Source: Gambelia wislizenii (taxonomy: Eukaryota > Chordata > Lepidosauria > Squamata > Crotaphytidae). From it: DNA of 64,000 bases. A model generated the notes under the pieces. That model worked only from the letters and a program-made list of their open reading frames with translations. It was not told where the DNA came from and ran no database searches. Positions 11,288 through 22,751 of this stretch are shown in pieces. The stretch is from the NCBI GenBank assembly GCA_030847615.1, contig JAUMIR010000002.1, forward strand, positions 116,568,309 to 116,632,308. The letters run 5' to 3'. The position numbers were made by a program, and so were the translations under genes. The stretch's first letter is position 1. Every line of letters begins with the position of its first letter.

Positions 11288-11878
11288 CGCCCTGACACGA
11301 GCAGTTCACTTTTGGGTGTCCTCCCCCGCAATTGTCACAAGAATGCTCGAATCTGCATTTGTACCTGGAGCACTTGCCTCCATTGAATTCCCAGCAAACC
11401 GGCTTCTTCCCTTCCTTCTTGCATGCCACCTTTTGGGCTTCCCCTTTTTCCCTCCTGCCTGGCCCCGTGGCCTGAAGCCAGTTGGGGTAGTCAATGGTTT
11501 CCCATCTGTGCATGGGTGACCTGGAAGCCTTCTTCCTACATTCAATGTCGTACAGAATGGCACTGTGATCCCCCGCTTGGGCCCGCACCAGAAGGACCTG
11601 ACGAAGGTGGTTGATGAGGTGCCATGCCCTTTCTGGGAAAACCAAAGCTACCACCCCCATGAAGACTGTGTACCCGTTTAGCCAATAGGCAAAGGTGTGT
11701 TCTAAAGGCTCCCCGCTGGTCTTGTCCCCTTCCTTCTTGTCGCTTTTGTGAATTCTGGCCTCGGCCCCGGGGGGCGGCGCCAACATGAAAACGTCAACGT
11801 AATAGCCCTGCAGGATCTTAGAACACACCTTGTGATCCAGGTGGCCCCCTTTTGCCCCCACCCTGACGCCCCATGGGG
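11193..11878 (-). pseudogene. Ngaro gag-like protein
   Basis: Open frame of about 225 codons on the minus strand. It contains HTFAYWLNGYTVFMGVVALV and a C-terminal cluster CWEFNGGKCSRYKCRFEHSC followed by DNCGGGHPKVNCS, i.e. a zinc-binding segment expected to bind RNA. The downstream end overlaps the pol frame (11287) by about 95 bases in another frame. No ATG lies at the start: a TAG at 11882-11880 precedes the open stretch, and GTG at 11861 is the first possible start, so the true N-terminus is probably lost through a frameshift or stop upstream (an adjacent frame stays open to 11929). Confidence 0.7.
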
Positions 11879-12066
11879 GCTACCGGCCCGTTGGAGGGCT
11901 GGTGATCCGGGCTGCTGGCTGGGCTGCAAAACGGCCCCGCCGGCCAGCGGCGAGCCCCCTTCTGATTTTGCTTGCTGGTGGAGGCAGAGGATCCCTTGCT
12001 TAAACCCTGAAGGCTGTTGCTATCTAGCCTGTGACCTGACAGAATTCCAGTTAGACCTGTAAGATC

Positions 12067-13985
12067 TGAACTCCCGCTGTATGAACTGGGATCAATAAGG
12101 CTGAAAGGACTTCATCACAGAACGAAATGGCATCTTTTCTATCTTCTTGACTAGCAATAGTAGAGCTTTCTTTTTATCTTTGGTTTCTACCAAGACATCA
12201 TCCAAAACATCCCCAAACAATGTGAAGTCTAGGGCTTTCATGGCCAGCATCCATAGATTTTCCTTGGTTTTTTTCCAGGCTGTGAGGCCATATTCTGGAA
12301 GAGTTTATTTCTGATGTTTCACCTGCATCTGTGGCTGGCATCTTCATAGAACGATGTCAGCCACAGATGCAGGCGAAACATCAGAAATAAACTCTTCCAG
12401 GACACGGCCTCACAGCCCGGAAAAAACCCAAGGAAAATCCATCCCCAAACAATTTTGCACCCTTGTTGACAAATTTGCCTTAGATTTGGTGTCCATATTC
12501 CATTTTTTAAACCAAAGTTGACACCTGGCAGTGACATCAGCCACCACAGTCCTGGAAGCAAACTGAACCAAATCTAGACTGGCATCAGACATAAAGGGAG
12601 AAACCTTTGCCAATTTAACAAACCCCCTGTTTGATTTTAGTCTCCTCCATGGAGATCAGTGGAAGCAAATCTTTAGGCCACCTAAAAGTGGTCCTGGCAA
12701 ACAAGGAGGTCACCAAAGCAGCTCTGAGGGCAAGAGCCACTGCTTCATGAGATCTGCACAGGAAGGCCCCCAACCTTTTATCCTCAGGATTTTTTTTTGG
12801 GGGGGGGATGTGATTTCCAAAACCAATCCTGCCACAGGGTCATCAATGAGGAGTAATTTCAATTTTCCCATGATCTCCTGAGGTAAGTAATAGACATTTA
12901 GTATAGGCAGGACCTGAGTGAAACCATTCCCATTCCATAACACCTGCAATCACTGCTGGAAAAGGTGCAATACAGGACTCCTGCTCAGCCTTAGATCTGA
13001 CTTCTTTTACCCTTTCAGCCGTACCAGCAGACATCTGGCTTTTAGAAGTCAAATTCAGAGTCTTCTCTACCTTCCTGAGAAAGATTGGAAACTCCTCTGA
13101 TTCAAACCAACAAACAGAAACACGCTTTGGAGAAAAATCCCCCCCTCTCCCTCTTCCTTATTCTAAACAATCAGAGAGATAGAAGAGTCCCTCATAGAAG
13201 AAACAGGTGAAACATGCCTTCTCTTTTTCTTTGTCTTTTGAGAGGGAGAAAACAACACTGGAGCTCTTCCAGCCCACTTCCCCCTTTTCCTTAGAAACAG
13301 AGGAAGACTCAGAAGAATGCAGTCTTTGAGGATGTCTTGCATGCTTTCAGTCTCTAGAGGGCATTTCTTGTGCAACATTAGGCTTGTACCATCTAAACCG
13401 TTCATGCTCAAAACGACTGCCATCTTGAGAGCCCTTCGTGATCGCCACTGCTCCCCCACCCCGCCACTCCCTGAAAGTCCACTGCACGTAATGCTATCAG
13501 TGAAACCCATCAGCAGATCTCTGGGGGCAAAGGCTGTCCTTCAATCATGAGGGGTGCGAGCGAAGTGGGAGTGTTACCAGCACTCACCCGCATGGCCAAA
13601 GCATGTGCCTGCTCTTTCTTACCATGTGCGCCATTGCCACACGTCTCTGACACCTCTGTGGTGTACACTGGGTCTGGATCCAATCCTCCAGTGAAGGTAG
13701 AACGGTTCCCCCCATAGGCACAGCTGGATTGTGCCTCAATCACTGACCAGTCACCCCAGACTCCTCATCAAAGGAGAGATCTGGGCTGTACAAACAATCC
13801 ATCCCAAACATGTTGTCCCCATTAGGCTGGAAAGTTGAGAGAGAGTAGTATTCTCTTAAAAGCCAAACAAGCCAAAAATCCTTTTCAAATTGGCTCTCAA
13901 GGTCAAGGTGTGTGGGAAGAGCTAAACCCAGCATAAGGAATGCCTCCTGAATTGCAGGAAAAACAAATGGAATAGAGTTGTTCAA
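12067..13985 (-). pseudogene. DIRS gag remnant (5' half of the older DIRS element)
   Basis: Minus-strand blocks include LDFTLFGDVLDDVLVETKDK (about 12230-12170), a stretch around 12790-12650 resembling the alpha-helical DIRS gag core, and an N-terminal part LALPTHLDLESQFEKD (about 13930-13880). The last of these has a homologous block at 33860-33800. Frames are broken many times. Its continuation, the RT, lies at 8130 and below on the other side of the Ngaro insertion. An unrelated 182-bp palindrome sits at 12257-12438 within it. Confidence 0.55.
12257..12438. repeat. 182-bp near-perfect palindrome (foldback repeat)
   Basis: Arms 12257-12342 and 12353-12438 (86 nt each) are reverse complements with few mismatches, separated by a 10-nt loop TTCATAGAAC. 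The arm carries TTTATTTCTGATGTTTC and CTGCATCTGTGGCTGGCATC. A degenerate relative of the arm (TTTCTGATGTTTCGCC) occurs near 14891-14906. This arm sequence is one I associate with the terminal repeats of Penelope-like or other foldback elements in reptiles, but the family is uncertain. Confidence 0.6.
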
Positions 13986-14230
13986 CAGTAGCAGAACATT
14001 TAATCAGAATGCACCAGTGGAATGACAGACTTTCCCAACTGAAAAATAGTCTTACATTTTTATGCAAAGATTGTGCAAAGATTCATAAAAGCAACCACAG
14101 TAATAATGTGATCAAGAGATCAGGACATAGATTATTAATGAATTATTTTTTTTTAAAAAAAATGAAAAGTCAAATGAATAAATTAGAGAACTAATTCTGT
14201 TCTACATTTAACAGAAATGTAACAGCTTAC

Positions 14231-14355
14231 CTTCAGAATCTCTCCATCTGCATAAAGAACATACATAGTCACTTCAATGTTCTTCTGTACACTTTTACCA
14301 CCCCGTTCAAAGTCCCCTTTCTCTAAAGTCAGGTACAGGTCATTGCGTATATCAC
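14231..14355 (-). CDS. DOCK3: DOCK3-like exon (DHR-1, N-terminal part)
   Basis: Minus-strand exon of 125 nt with acceptor TGTAG at 14360-14356 and donor GTAAGC starting at 14230. The first two bases complete a glycine codon from the exon at 52118-51993; 41 codons follow and the exon ends on a codon boundary. It reads GDIRNDLYLTLEKGDFE, then RGGKSVQKNIEVTMYVL and YADGEILK. This is the start of the DHR-1 domain of a DOCK-B protein. The intron upstream is 37.6 kb long and holds most of the mobile elements of the window; the intron downstream (3425-14230) holds the nested DIRS/Ngaro pair. The exon itself is undamaged. Confidence 0.92.
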
Positions 14356-16205
14356 CTACATATAAAGAGAGAAATCACCTTTAGAAAGCAGAACAGTAGT
14401 TATGATGCCTCTGTGAAGGCCAGTCGCATTTTGTTCACAATTTGATGGGAATCCAACTCATTCTAATTATAAAATAAATAGTTAATAAAAATGAACATTT
14501 TAACACTAGTGCATCAAATCAGATGGTTGTTAGTAATGCTGTATGAAGTCTGAGTTCAGGAAATATTTTATGAAACAAAGGGGAAAGGAAGGAAGTGGGG
14601 TAATATTTTCATTTGTTTTGATAAATTGTCTGCTTAATAAATAAATGGCCAAAACACTTATGGCAAATGTACCCAAGTGGAAATGGAAAAGAAGCAACTT
14701 GCAGAAGATACACTGCCTCCATTTTGATTTTTGTAGCTCACTCACCCTCTTCCTTTATTCTGTGTGCAGACTGAAAGCTTTTGGCTGGCTTATCTCAAGG
14801 GACCATGCTCAGGCAGCAGCACCAAGCTTCTGAACTTGGTGATACTCTCCTGCTTCAAAACATGACAGACATCATCTGCATTGTTTCTTCTATTTCTGAT
14901 GTTTCGCCTTCCCATGACACATGGGCACTGTTAACTGGGTCAGTGGTGACATCATAGCTAAGGAGAATACAGCCCCTGTCACCAGGGATGTTCTGCAGTA
15001 GTTATCTGCCCTGCAACCTAACAGGTCCAGCCATCTAGTTGAAGAGAAAATACTGATCTAGCACTATTTCTCAAAAGGAAATACCGTACTCTCTTATTAT
15101 ATATCTGTCAATAATATAAATGTCAACTCAACTGAAATAAATGAAAAATTACCAAACCATAGCAAGCTAGTAAATCTTTACCTCAAGATTTTCACGGATA
15201 TTACTATGCTCAAGAACACTGGCAACTAAGTGCAGAATATAGCAAGCAGTCAAACATCCTGCTGATTTAAATATTACTGAAAAAAATGTTTCAACATAAA
15301 ATAACAGTACAGCTATTATGTAGTCTACTTGAGAGTCTTTTTCTTCCCTGTTACTTTGCTAGGAGCAAGTGATTGCCCATCCTCTATTCTGCCTGAAGAC
15401 TGGAAGTAATGGGCCTGCTTAGCACTATTTCCAAGGGGGCCATGTTCACACAGCAGCACCAATAAAATATGTTTATGCATTAGAGACATGAAACTGTATT
15501 TGTTTGGAGAGACAGAGGAAAATTTCATTTTTAATACAAATCCACTTTCTTCCCCATACACTTTACTTGCAATCAACAATCAATAACTGTGTTTGAAGTT
15601 TCCTTTCCTCCCCAATGTATGTAATGATCCTAAAGGTATGAGACTTTCACTAAAGCACTCTTAAGTAGTAATAACTACACTCTTGCTATCCTGAATAAAA
15701 TACAAAATTCTTATTTTGATAGTACATAGTCAGGATCATTTCTGACTGAGAATCTTCTTCCACTACACTCATATCCCTTGTGAACTCAATATGAAGTCTC
15801 CAGGCTAAAGCACATAGCAGCTAGCAGCCCAGAAATAATCTGGTTAACAGATTAAACACACAAACACACACAGAGAGAAATGGGGATGAGTTTATGGCTA
15901 CTCCCCTTATGTACACTTGCATACTGTGGAATTTACTTTTGAGTAAACATGCATAGGATTGTATTTTAAATAATTCATTCACGTTTCCTTATCACAATTT
16001 GTTCTTCAACAATCCACACCAAGGTAGATTAATCCGTTTCACAGTTTGAACGGAAATACCTATGTCACTGTCTTTCCCCAATCCAACAGGTGGCTTGAAG
16101 AATTTGCTTATATAGATACAACATAAATAACTCAAAATTTATTCTGCCTCTTAAAAGGGCCACCAGATACACAGCAACCCTATCCCCCTTGGACAGTAGT
16201 TTGGA
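14356..16205. other. Intron sequence with weak repeat traces
   Basis: Two segments in direct orientation, about 14752-14823 and 15380-15465, share roughly two-thirds of their bases (CTATTCTG..GACTG and CAGCAGCACCAA), so they are probably two copies of one old repeat of unknown family. The remainder shows no recognisable coding or repeat ends. Confidence 0.4.
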
Positions 16206-16372
16206 AGGACAATGCAGAAAGAATCACAACCTGGAAGCATCACCCAAGGAGACACTCTGCTGTGCTTTCTGCAACCGGACATGTTTATCTCAGATTGGCC
16301 TTTTCAGTCATCAGCGCACTTGCAGAAAGTGCGGGATGAGTCCTTCCTGAATCTTCGTTTGCGAAGAAAAGC
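16206..16372 (+). mobile_element. 3' end fragment of the zinc-finger LINE (same family as copies A and B)
   Basis: Plus-strand match to the last part of the LINE at 35323-39311: the zinc-finger coding end (TGTGCTTTCTGCAACCGGAC, then CAGATTGGCCTTTTCAGTCA) and the terminal AATCTTCGTTTGCGAAG...AAAGCCAGAGA. It is 5' truncated to about 170 bp, as expected of incomplete reverse transcription, and ends directly in a GA repeat. Confidence 0.8.
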
Positions 16373-16373
16373 C

Positions 16374-16413
<40 letters not shown>
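16373..16413 (+). repeat. (GA)n microsatellite at a LINE 3' end
   Basis: GAGA tract of about 40 bp immediately after the LINE terminus AAAGCCAGAGA. The LINE end itself finishes in GAGA, so the tract probably grew from it by slippage. Confidence 0.85.
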
Positions 16414-16729
16414 GTAAGGAGTTCAGATGACTCAGCAGTTTGCCTCCAGCCAATGGAAAACCTTTATGGGTGAGAGCATTGATTCCAGATGTCTTATTTA
16501 TGCTAGTGAAAAACACTGCTGGAGCCAAATCGATTTTGTCCCTCAAAAGGGGTCCAGATTGGGCCTCTTAGCTACTCCAGCCTACACAGAGCTGGATAAC
16601 CAAATCCCTCTATTGTTTTCAAAGGTTAAAAAAAAGTTATAATGAGGTGAAAAGTGTAACAGAGTACCACATAGACACATATCTCCTGCCCCAACTGATA
16701 TAAACTGACAGAGTTTTGGAAGTATTAGT

Positions 16730-16885
16730 GAACCTGGGCACACCAGAGGGCAATGGATTTAGGCACTAGATGAGCCACCAGCCAACCAATGAACGAATGT
16801 TGAATCTGCCTACTGTAAACCACAAGATCTACTTGGGAGTCCATCTACCTAGGTGTCCATGTTTCCTCACTGCCATTTGTCCTTT
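16730..16885 (-). mobile_element. L1 ORF2 C-terminal fragment
   Basis: This segment repeats, at roughly 90 percent by eye, the sequence found at 19815-19914 plus 20441-20500 (with the solo LTR removed), which is the C-terminal part of the L1 at 19815-22740. Here it is uninterrupted, which makes it a natural empty site for the LTR insertion. Confidence 0.6.
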
Positions 16886-17164
16886 CATTACTTTCAATCC
16901 TCATTAGAAGAGCTCCATTCGTTTCTTCTTCCTGGATGGCACAATACTTTTGAAGGTCAGCTCAAGTCATACTTATTTTCAGTGTCAGAAAACAAATGTA
17001 TGTATTCAATAAAGTATACATTTTGGCATATCTTACAAAAGCAAAATATTTCAAAGAAATGTGAAAGACTGCCGTCATAATCCAGCAAGGGAGATATTCA
17101 TATGGAAGCAGCATCCACACATGGATTATGTATTGGATTAGGAAACTAATGTACATACTGGAAT

Positions 17165-19625
17165 AAGAAAAGATGCATGTAGTAGTAATGGGGGATTTCA
17201 GCTATCCTGATATTAGCTGGAAGTCCGACTCTGCCAAGAATTTCAGGTCCAACAAATTCCTCACTTGCCTTGCAGACAGTTTCATTGTCCAGAAGGTGGA
17301 AGAGGCAACAAGGGGATCAGCTAATTTAGATCTAATCCTAACCAGTGGCGATGACCTGGTTAATGGTGTGAAAGTGGAGGGATCCCGGGGGGGGGGGAGT
17401 GACCATGTTCTCCTGGTGTTTGTTATACAGAGGAAAGGGGAAGCCAAGCATAGTCAGACATGCATTCTAGACTTTAAGAAAGCTGATTTCAGAAAACTTA
17501 GGGAATTACTGGGGATGATCCCATGGTCAGGAATGCTAAAAGATAAAGGAGTTCATGAAGGATGGGAGTTTCTAAAAAGTGAGATATTGAAGGCACAATT
17601 TCAAACAGTTCCAATGAGAAGGAAAAAGGGGAGGTGTCTCAAGAAACCAGGATGGATGTCTAAAGAACTCTCAACTGAGCTAAAACTTTAAAAGGACATG
17701 TACAAGAAATGGAAAAAGGAAGAAATCACCAAAGAAGAATTCAAACAAATAGCCAGCTCATGTAGGGGGAAGTCAGAAAAGCCAAAGGTCAGCTAGAGCT
17801 CAGGCTTGCTAGAGAGGTTAAAAACAATAAAAAAGTTTTTTTGGGGGGGTATGTCCATAGCAAAAGGAAGAACAAGGAAATGATAGGGCTGCTGCGGGAA
17901 GAAGATGGCAAAAGGCTAACAGGGGACAGAGAAAAGGCAGAACTTCTTAACACCTTCTTTGCTTCAGTCTCCTCCCAAAGGGGGAACAGTGCTCAACCTA
18001 GGGAAGATGAAGCAGATGATGCAGTAGGGAAAAAACAGCACAGAATTGGTAAAGAGGTAGTTCAGGAATACCTGGCCAGAATAAATGAGTTCAAGCCTCC
18101 AGGCCCAGATGAACGTCATCCAAGGGTATTAAAAGAACTAGCAGAAGTAATCTCAGAACCACTGGCAATAATCTTTGAGAATTCCTGGAGAACAGAAGAG
18201 GTCCCAGCAGACTGGAAGAGGGCAAATGTTGTTCCCATCTTTAAAAGGGGGAAAAAAGAAGACCCTAATAATTATTGCCCAGTCAGCCTGACATCAATAC
18301 TAGGGAAGATTCTAGAGCAGATCCTTAAACAGACAGTCTGTAAGCACTTAGAAAGGAATGCCGTGACCACTAAAAGTCAACATGGATTTCTCAAAAACAA
18401 GTCATGCTAGACTAATCTCATCTCTTTTTTTTATAGAGTTACAAACTTGATAGATGAAGGGAATGCTGTGGATGTAGTGTATCTTGATTTCAGTAAGGCG
18501 TTTGACAACGTTCCCCACGAAGTTCTTGCAAAAAAGTTAGTAACATGCAGGCTAGACAATGCAACTGTTAGGTGGATTTGTAATTGGTTGACAGACTGAA
18601 CCCAAAACGTAGTCACCAATGGCTCCTCTTCATCCTGGAGAGAAGTGACTAGTGGGGTGCCACAGGGTTCTGTCCTGGGCTCAGTGCTATTCAACATCTT
18701 TATTAATGACTTGGATGAGGGAATAGTGGACATGCTTATCAAGTTTGCAGATGACACCAAATTTGGAGGGGTAGCTAATACCCCAGAGGACAGGATCAGA
18801 ATCCAAAATGACCTCAACAGATTAGAAAGCTGGGCCAATATTAACAAAATGAATTTCAACAGGGAGAAATGTAGGATACTACACTTGGTCAATAAAAATG
18901 AAATGCACAGATATTGGATGGGTGACACCAGGTTTGAGGGCAGTACATGCAAAAAGGATGTAGTCTAGGAGTCTTAGTGGACCACAAGCTGAACATGAGT
19001 CAGCAGTATGATGCAGCAGCTAAAAAAGCCAATGCGATTATAGGCTGCATCAATAGGAGTATAGTGTCTAGATCAAAAGAAGCAATAGTGCCACTGTATT
19101 CTGCTTTGGTCAGACCTTACCTGGAATACTATGTCCAGTTCTGGGCACCACAATTCAGGAAGGATACTGAGAAGCTGGAACTTGTGCAGGGGAGGGCAAC
19201 CAGGATGGTGGGAAGTCTGGAAGCCCTATGAGGAGCAGCTTAGGGAGCTGGGCATGTTTAGTCTGGAGAAGAGAAGGTTGAGAGGGGACATGATAGCCCT
19301 GTTTAAGTATTTGAGGGGGTCTCACACTGAGGATGGAACAAGCTTGTTTTCTGCTGCTCTAGAGACTATGACATGGAGCAATGGGCTCAAACTACAGGAA
19401 AAGAGATTCCACCTAAACATCAGGAAGAACTTTCTGACAGTAAGAGCTGTTCGGAAGTGGAATGTACTGCCTCGTAGTATGGTGGAGTCTCCTTTGGAGG
19501 TTTTTAAACAGAGGCTGGATTGCCATCTGTTGGGAATGATTTGATTGTGTATTCCTGCATGGCAGGGGATAGGACTGGATGGTCCTTGAAGTCTCTTCCA
19601 ATTCTATGATTCTATGATTCTATGT
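17165..19625 (+). mobile_element. CR1 LINE, 5' truncated
   Basis: Plus-strand CR1. The first part (17173-17691) is the end of the APE endonuclease: VVVMGDFSYPDISWKS, SANLDLILTSGDD, SDHVLLVF. The RT follows in pieces: LTGDREKAELLNTFFASV (17890s), RANVVPIFKRGKKEDPNNYC (18220s), YLDFSKAFDNVPHEVL (18480s), TSGVPQGSVLGSVLFNIFIND (18650s), and an intact FADDTKFGG box (18750s). The C-terminal part is [20 protein letters not shown] (19250s) and the copy ends with the CR1 hallmark tail of ATTCTATG octamers at 19604-19625. Frameshifts and stops (for example TAG near 18408 and TGA near 18598) make it inactive. Confidence 0.9.
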
Positions 19626-19814
19626 GAGACATCTTATATGGCACCTATTTGCGTTATGTGGCATGGATGAAATCATGGATATCCTTCCAAACTACAGTAC
19701 AATGTTGATTGCCAGGTCAGTGTTAAGGCGTGAGTGTGAGGTGAAATACCAACAAAACACACATACATATCTATTTCAGTTGAAATGGCCACATCTTTAT
19801 TGGTTGTACCTGCT

Positions 19815-22740
19815 ATAACCTGGGCACACCAGAGGGCAATGGATTCAGGCACTAGATGAGCCACCAGCCAATTAATGAACCAATGTCGAATCTGCCTGCT
19901 GTGAACCACAAGATTGTCAGGGGAATGGTTTCTGTAGTCCCTGGGAGTGAATTTGCACTCTGGGTAAATTCAGACTTGGCCTGACTTTCATGACAGGCCT
20001 GGTTTGACTTTCAAAGTTAGATGAAATGTAAACAATATAATAGTCTGAGAGCTTCCCAGCAAGCAGCTGTCTTATCTCATTTGGATGGCAGCCAAGGTCT
20101 CACTACCAGCCTGTGAGAAGCTCCGATGTTATGATTTTCGCTGTTATCTGCTGTACTCTGTATGAGAAGCTGTTTTGTTTTCTGCTGAGACAGAGGCAGA
20201 CACAGAGAGATGATTTCTGTTCTGTAGTTAGAGAGCCACATGTTCTGATGCTGCCAGTATGTAATCTGTTTTGTAGTGAACTAGAACTTTAAAATAAACT
20301 GGAAAAACTTATTTTTGCCTGTCTCCATGTCTTACTCACCTGGATATGATTGGAAGCTACTGACTATCTCGCTTCTGCTGTTCTGCTATTACTCCCTCTG
20401 AGTGTGTACAGATTGCCCAGAGGGACTGCCTATCCTGACAAAGATCTATTTGGGTGTCCATCTACGTAGATGTCCTTGTTTCCTCCCTGCCATTTGGAGG
20501 TGAAGCAGGGGTAGCCAATGCCACCTATAGGCTAATTTCAGTGTACACTCCTTGTTACTGGAGGAGATGGAGCGGTAAGGGAGCGAGGACCAAATTTTAA
20601 AGCATTGTTCATCTGTGATCCATTTCCCAGACTCAGAGCATTTTGCACCAGTTGGATTGCCAAACTTTATGTCCTTTATAAACTTATAAAGCAGAGAAGC
20701 TGTGTCTTTAACAGAATCATCATATTTAACATAAATATGTTCAAACTGGGTGTATGGTTGTGGAAGCCCATGATGTCTAACCCATGTGCTGGCAAACAGG
20801 CTTATTTGTAGTAACTGTAGCCATGAAAGCAACAAATCTACCTTAGTTTAACTTAGTGACAAATCTAACTTAGTTCAAATGTTATTGAGATGCATGGGCT
20901 TGCCACTGTCAATTAAGTCACTAATCATCCACCACTAACAGACAACCAGGGTTTCTTTTAGAAAGAGATTTTGTATTCTTCTGAAAGCTGTCTTGTTTAA
21001 TTTTTGAACGAAAATGCCTATGCTTAATCCATGCCCAGAGTTTCATATGGGTCAACTGTGGATAGTCCTCTGATTTAATAACAACAGCTCATTGTATTAA
21101 CTGAAATGCTTCAAAATAGAGTCAAGTTAGGAATGGACAAATCACCTTTTCTAGATGGTGCAGATTTTATGGAATTAATAAATATTAATTTCTTTCAAAT
21201 GCCTATTAAGTTTTCAATTTGCTTCTGCCATAGTTTAGCTTTCTTAATCTGGGGGGCAAAGGAAGCATCTGAAACAAACAAACACATTTTGGGAGGGGAA
21301 GACAAACATTTTAATCAAAGCCAATTTACCTAATAAAGTTCAAGTCAGGTACTTCCACTGAGTGAGTTTTGTCTTCAGCCATCTATCGGACGGCTTGTAA
21401 TTTCTTATTGCCAATTGCAACCACTCTTTAGTTATGAGTATTCTGAGATATTTAAGGCAAGAAAATTGCAGAAATAAATTAGACTGCTTTGTACTTCATG
21501 CTGTGATTCTAAAGACAAACATAAAGTAATCAGGATTTGCTATAGTTAACCCTAAAACCTAAAGGTAGCCCATAGATATAGAGAATCTGTTTCAAAGATG
21601 GCAAACCAGTATCTGTGTTTGCTAGGAATAGTACTATGTCATCTGCATACATATTGATCTAGTGTGTTCACCCCGTCCCAACCCCCAAATTGAAGCCTTT
21701 GATATGTGGTCAGTTTCTGATAAGCTCAGCAAGTGATTCCACTGCAATTATGACTACAAATGGAGATAAAAGACAACCCTGATGGGTGCGCCCTTGAAAG
21801 GTGAATTGGGAGCCAGTCAAAATTTTTGATATTGCCTTTACTTCAGTGTACAAGTTTTGAATTAGGTTAACAAATTTTCTTCCAAATCCTTGTTTATGTA
21901 GTAGTCTTCACAAAAAGCTTGATTTCAATCTATCAAATGCTTTCATGGCATGTAGGGATAAATGGTGATTAGTCATCTCTGCCTGACTGATTATGGTATA
22001 AGCACAGAGCATAAAATCTGACATTCGTCTGCCTGGCACAAAACCGAATTGATTTGTGGAGATGTACTTTGAGATAAAACAATTCAACCTTTTTGCCTTT
22101 GTTATTCCACCGTTTCCTCTTACTGGCAAGCCTAGTTAGCATTTTAGATGACTTTTTTCCAAATTCATACTGCCTTTGAGATTGACCAATGATATATGGA
22201 TTTTATCTGTATCTAATGACATCAGCTCAGCTTGTCTGGTAGAAAATTCAGAGGCTAGCTTGGTGCTACTATTGTTCTTATGTTGTTTGAATATATAATC
22301 AATTTGAGCTATTAATTCTTATCTCTTTTTTCTGTTTGATACATGCTGATTCACTGATAAAGCTGCCTCTTACGATGGCTTTTAAGGCATCCCATTTAAT
22401 AGCATTACTCATCCCTGGTTGTACATTATCTATAAAATAATTATTAATATCCATATTGATTTTGGAAACAGGTGTTTCTTTTGCCAGCAACCTTGTTTTT
22501 AGTCTCCACATATGAGTGCTACATTCCACCGTGTTCCACCTCCAATTCAGTAAGAGAGGAGAATGGTGTGACAACCAGGGTGCTCCTATACAATTCCCAC
22601 ACACATTTGTCCACATATCAAAGGGGAAGCCAAAATATTATGTATCCAGCAAAATGAATGGAATCTTACAAAAAAATAAGTATAGTCCCTCTCCATCAGA
22701 TATTTATCACTCCAAATATCCTGAATATATATTCATTATT
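19815..22740 (-). mobile_element. L1-type LINE ORF2, decayed, interrupted by a solo LTR
   Basis: Minus strand, 5' to 3': endonuclease end (about 22730-22660, ERDYTYFF-like), linker (THMWRLKTRLLAKETP, LWDALKAIVRG-like, 22540-22370), RT fingers and palm (FISKYISTNQFGFVPGRRMS, 22080s), active-site box NMYADDIVLFLAN (about 21650-21610) with both aspartates kept, and a C-terminal part with DEQCFKIWSSLPYRSIS (20620s). Frames are broken repeatedly. The 3' part continues past the solo LTR at 19915-20440 to about 19815. Confidence 0.75.
19915..20440 (+). mobile_element. Solo LTR of an endogenous-retrovirus-like element
   Basis: 526-bp segment starting TGTCAGGGG and ending CCTGACA, flanked by a perfect 5-bp duplication AAGAT (19910-19914 and 20441-20445). 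A polyadenylation signal AATAAA lies near 20294, placing R/U5 downstream and the orientation on plus. The uninterrupted target survives as the related L1 fragment at 16730-16885. No internal genes remain; a solo LTR forms by recombination between the two LTRs of a provirus. Confidence 0.85.
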
Positions 22741-22751
22741 CAATTTCATAT

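Larger units (their letters stand above)
8166..12062 (-). mobile_element. Ngaro-type tyrosine-recombinase retrotransposon, nested in a DIRS copy
   Basis: Minus-strand element of about 3.9 kb, sharply GC-rich (roughly 8320-12000) against an AT-rich surround. It encodes gag with a zinc-knuckle-like cysteine cluster, RT/RNase H, and a tyrosine recombinase in that order, which is the Ngaro layout. It lies between gag and RT of an older DIRS element on the same strand. Exact ends are not resolved: I could not identify the split direct repeats expected for Ngaro, so the limits are set by where DIRS-like coding stops. 8166-8648 is 3' noncoding with an imperfect inverted repeat (around 8345-8370 and 8565-8585, core ATCGCGACCCA). 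11862-12062 is 5' noncoding or gag start. Confidence 0.75.

Noticed and set aside
13163..13510. Independent short genes between 13.1 and 14.0 kb
   Set aside because: The frames align in order with the DIRS gag fragment at 33 kb, so they are pieces of one decayed gag.
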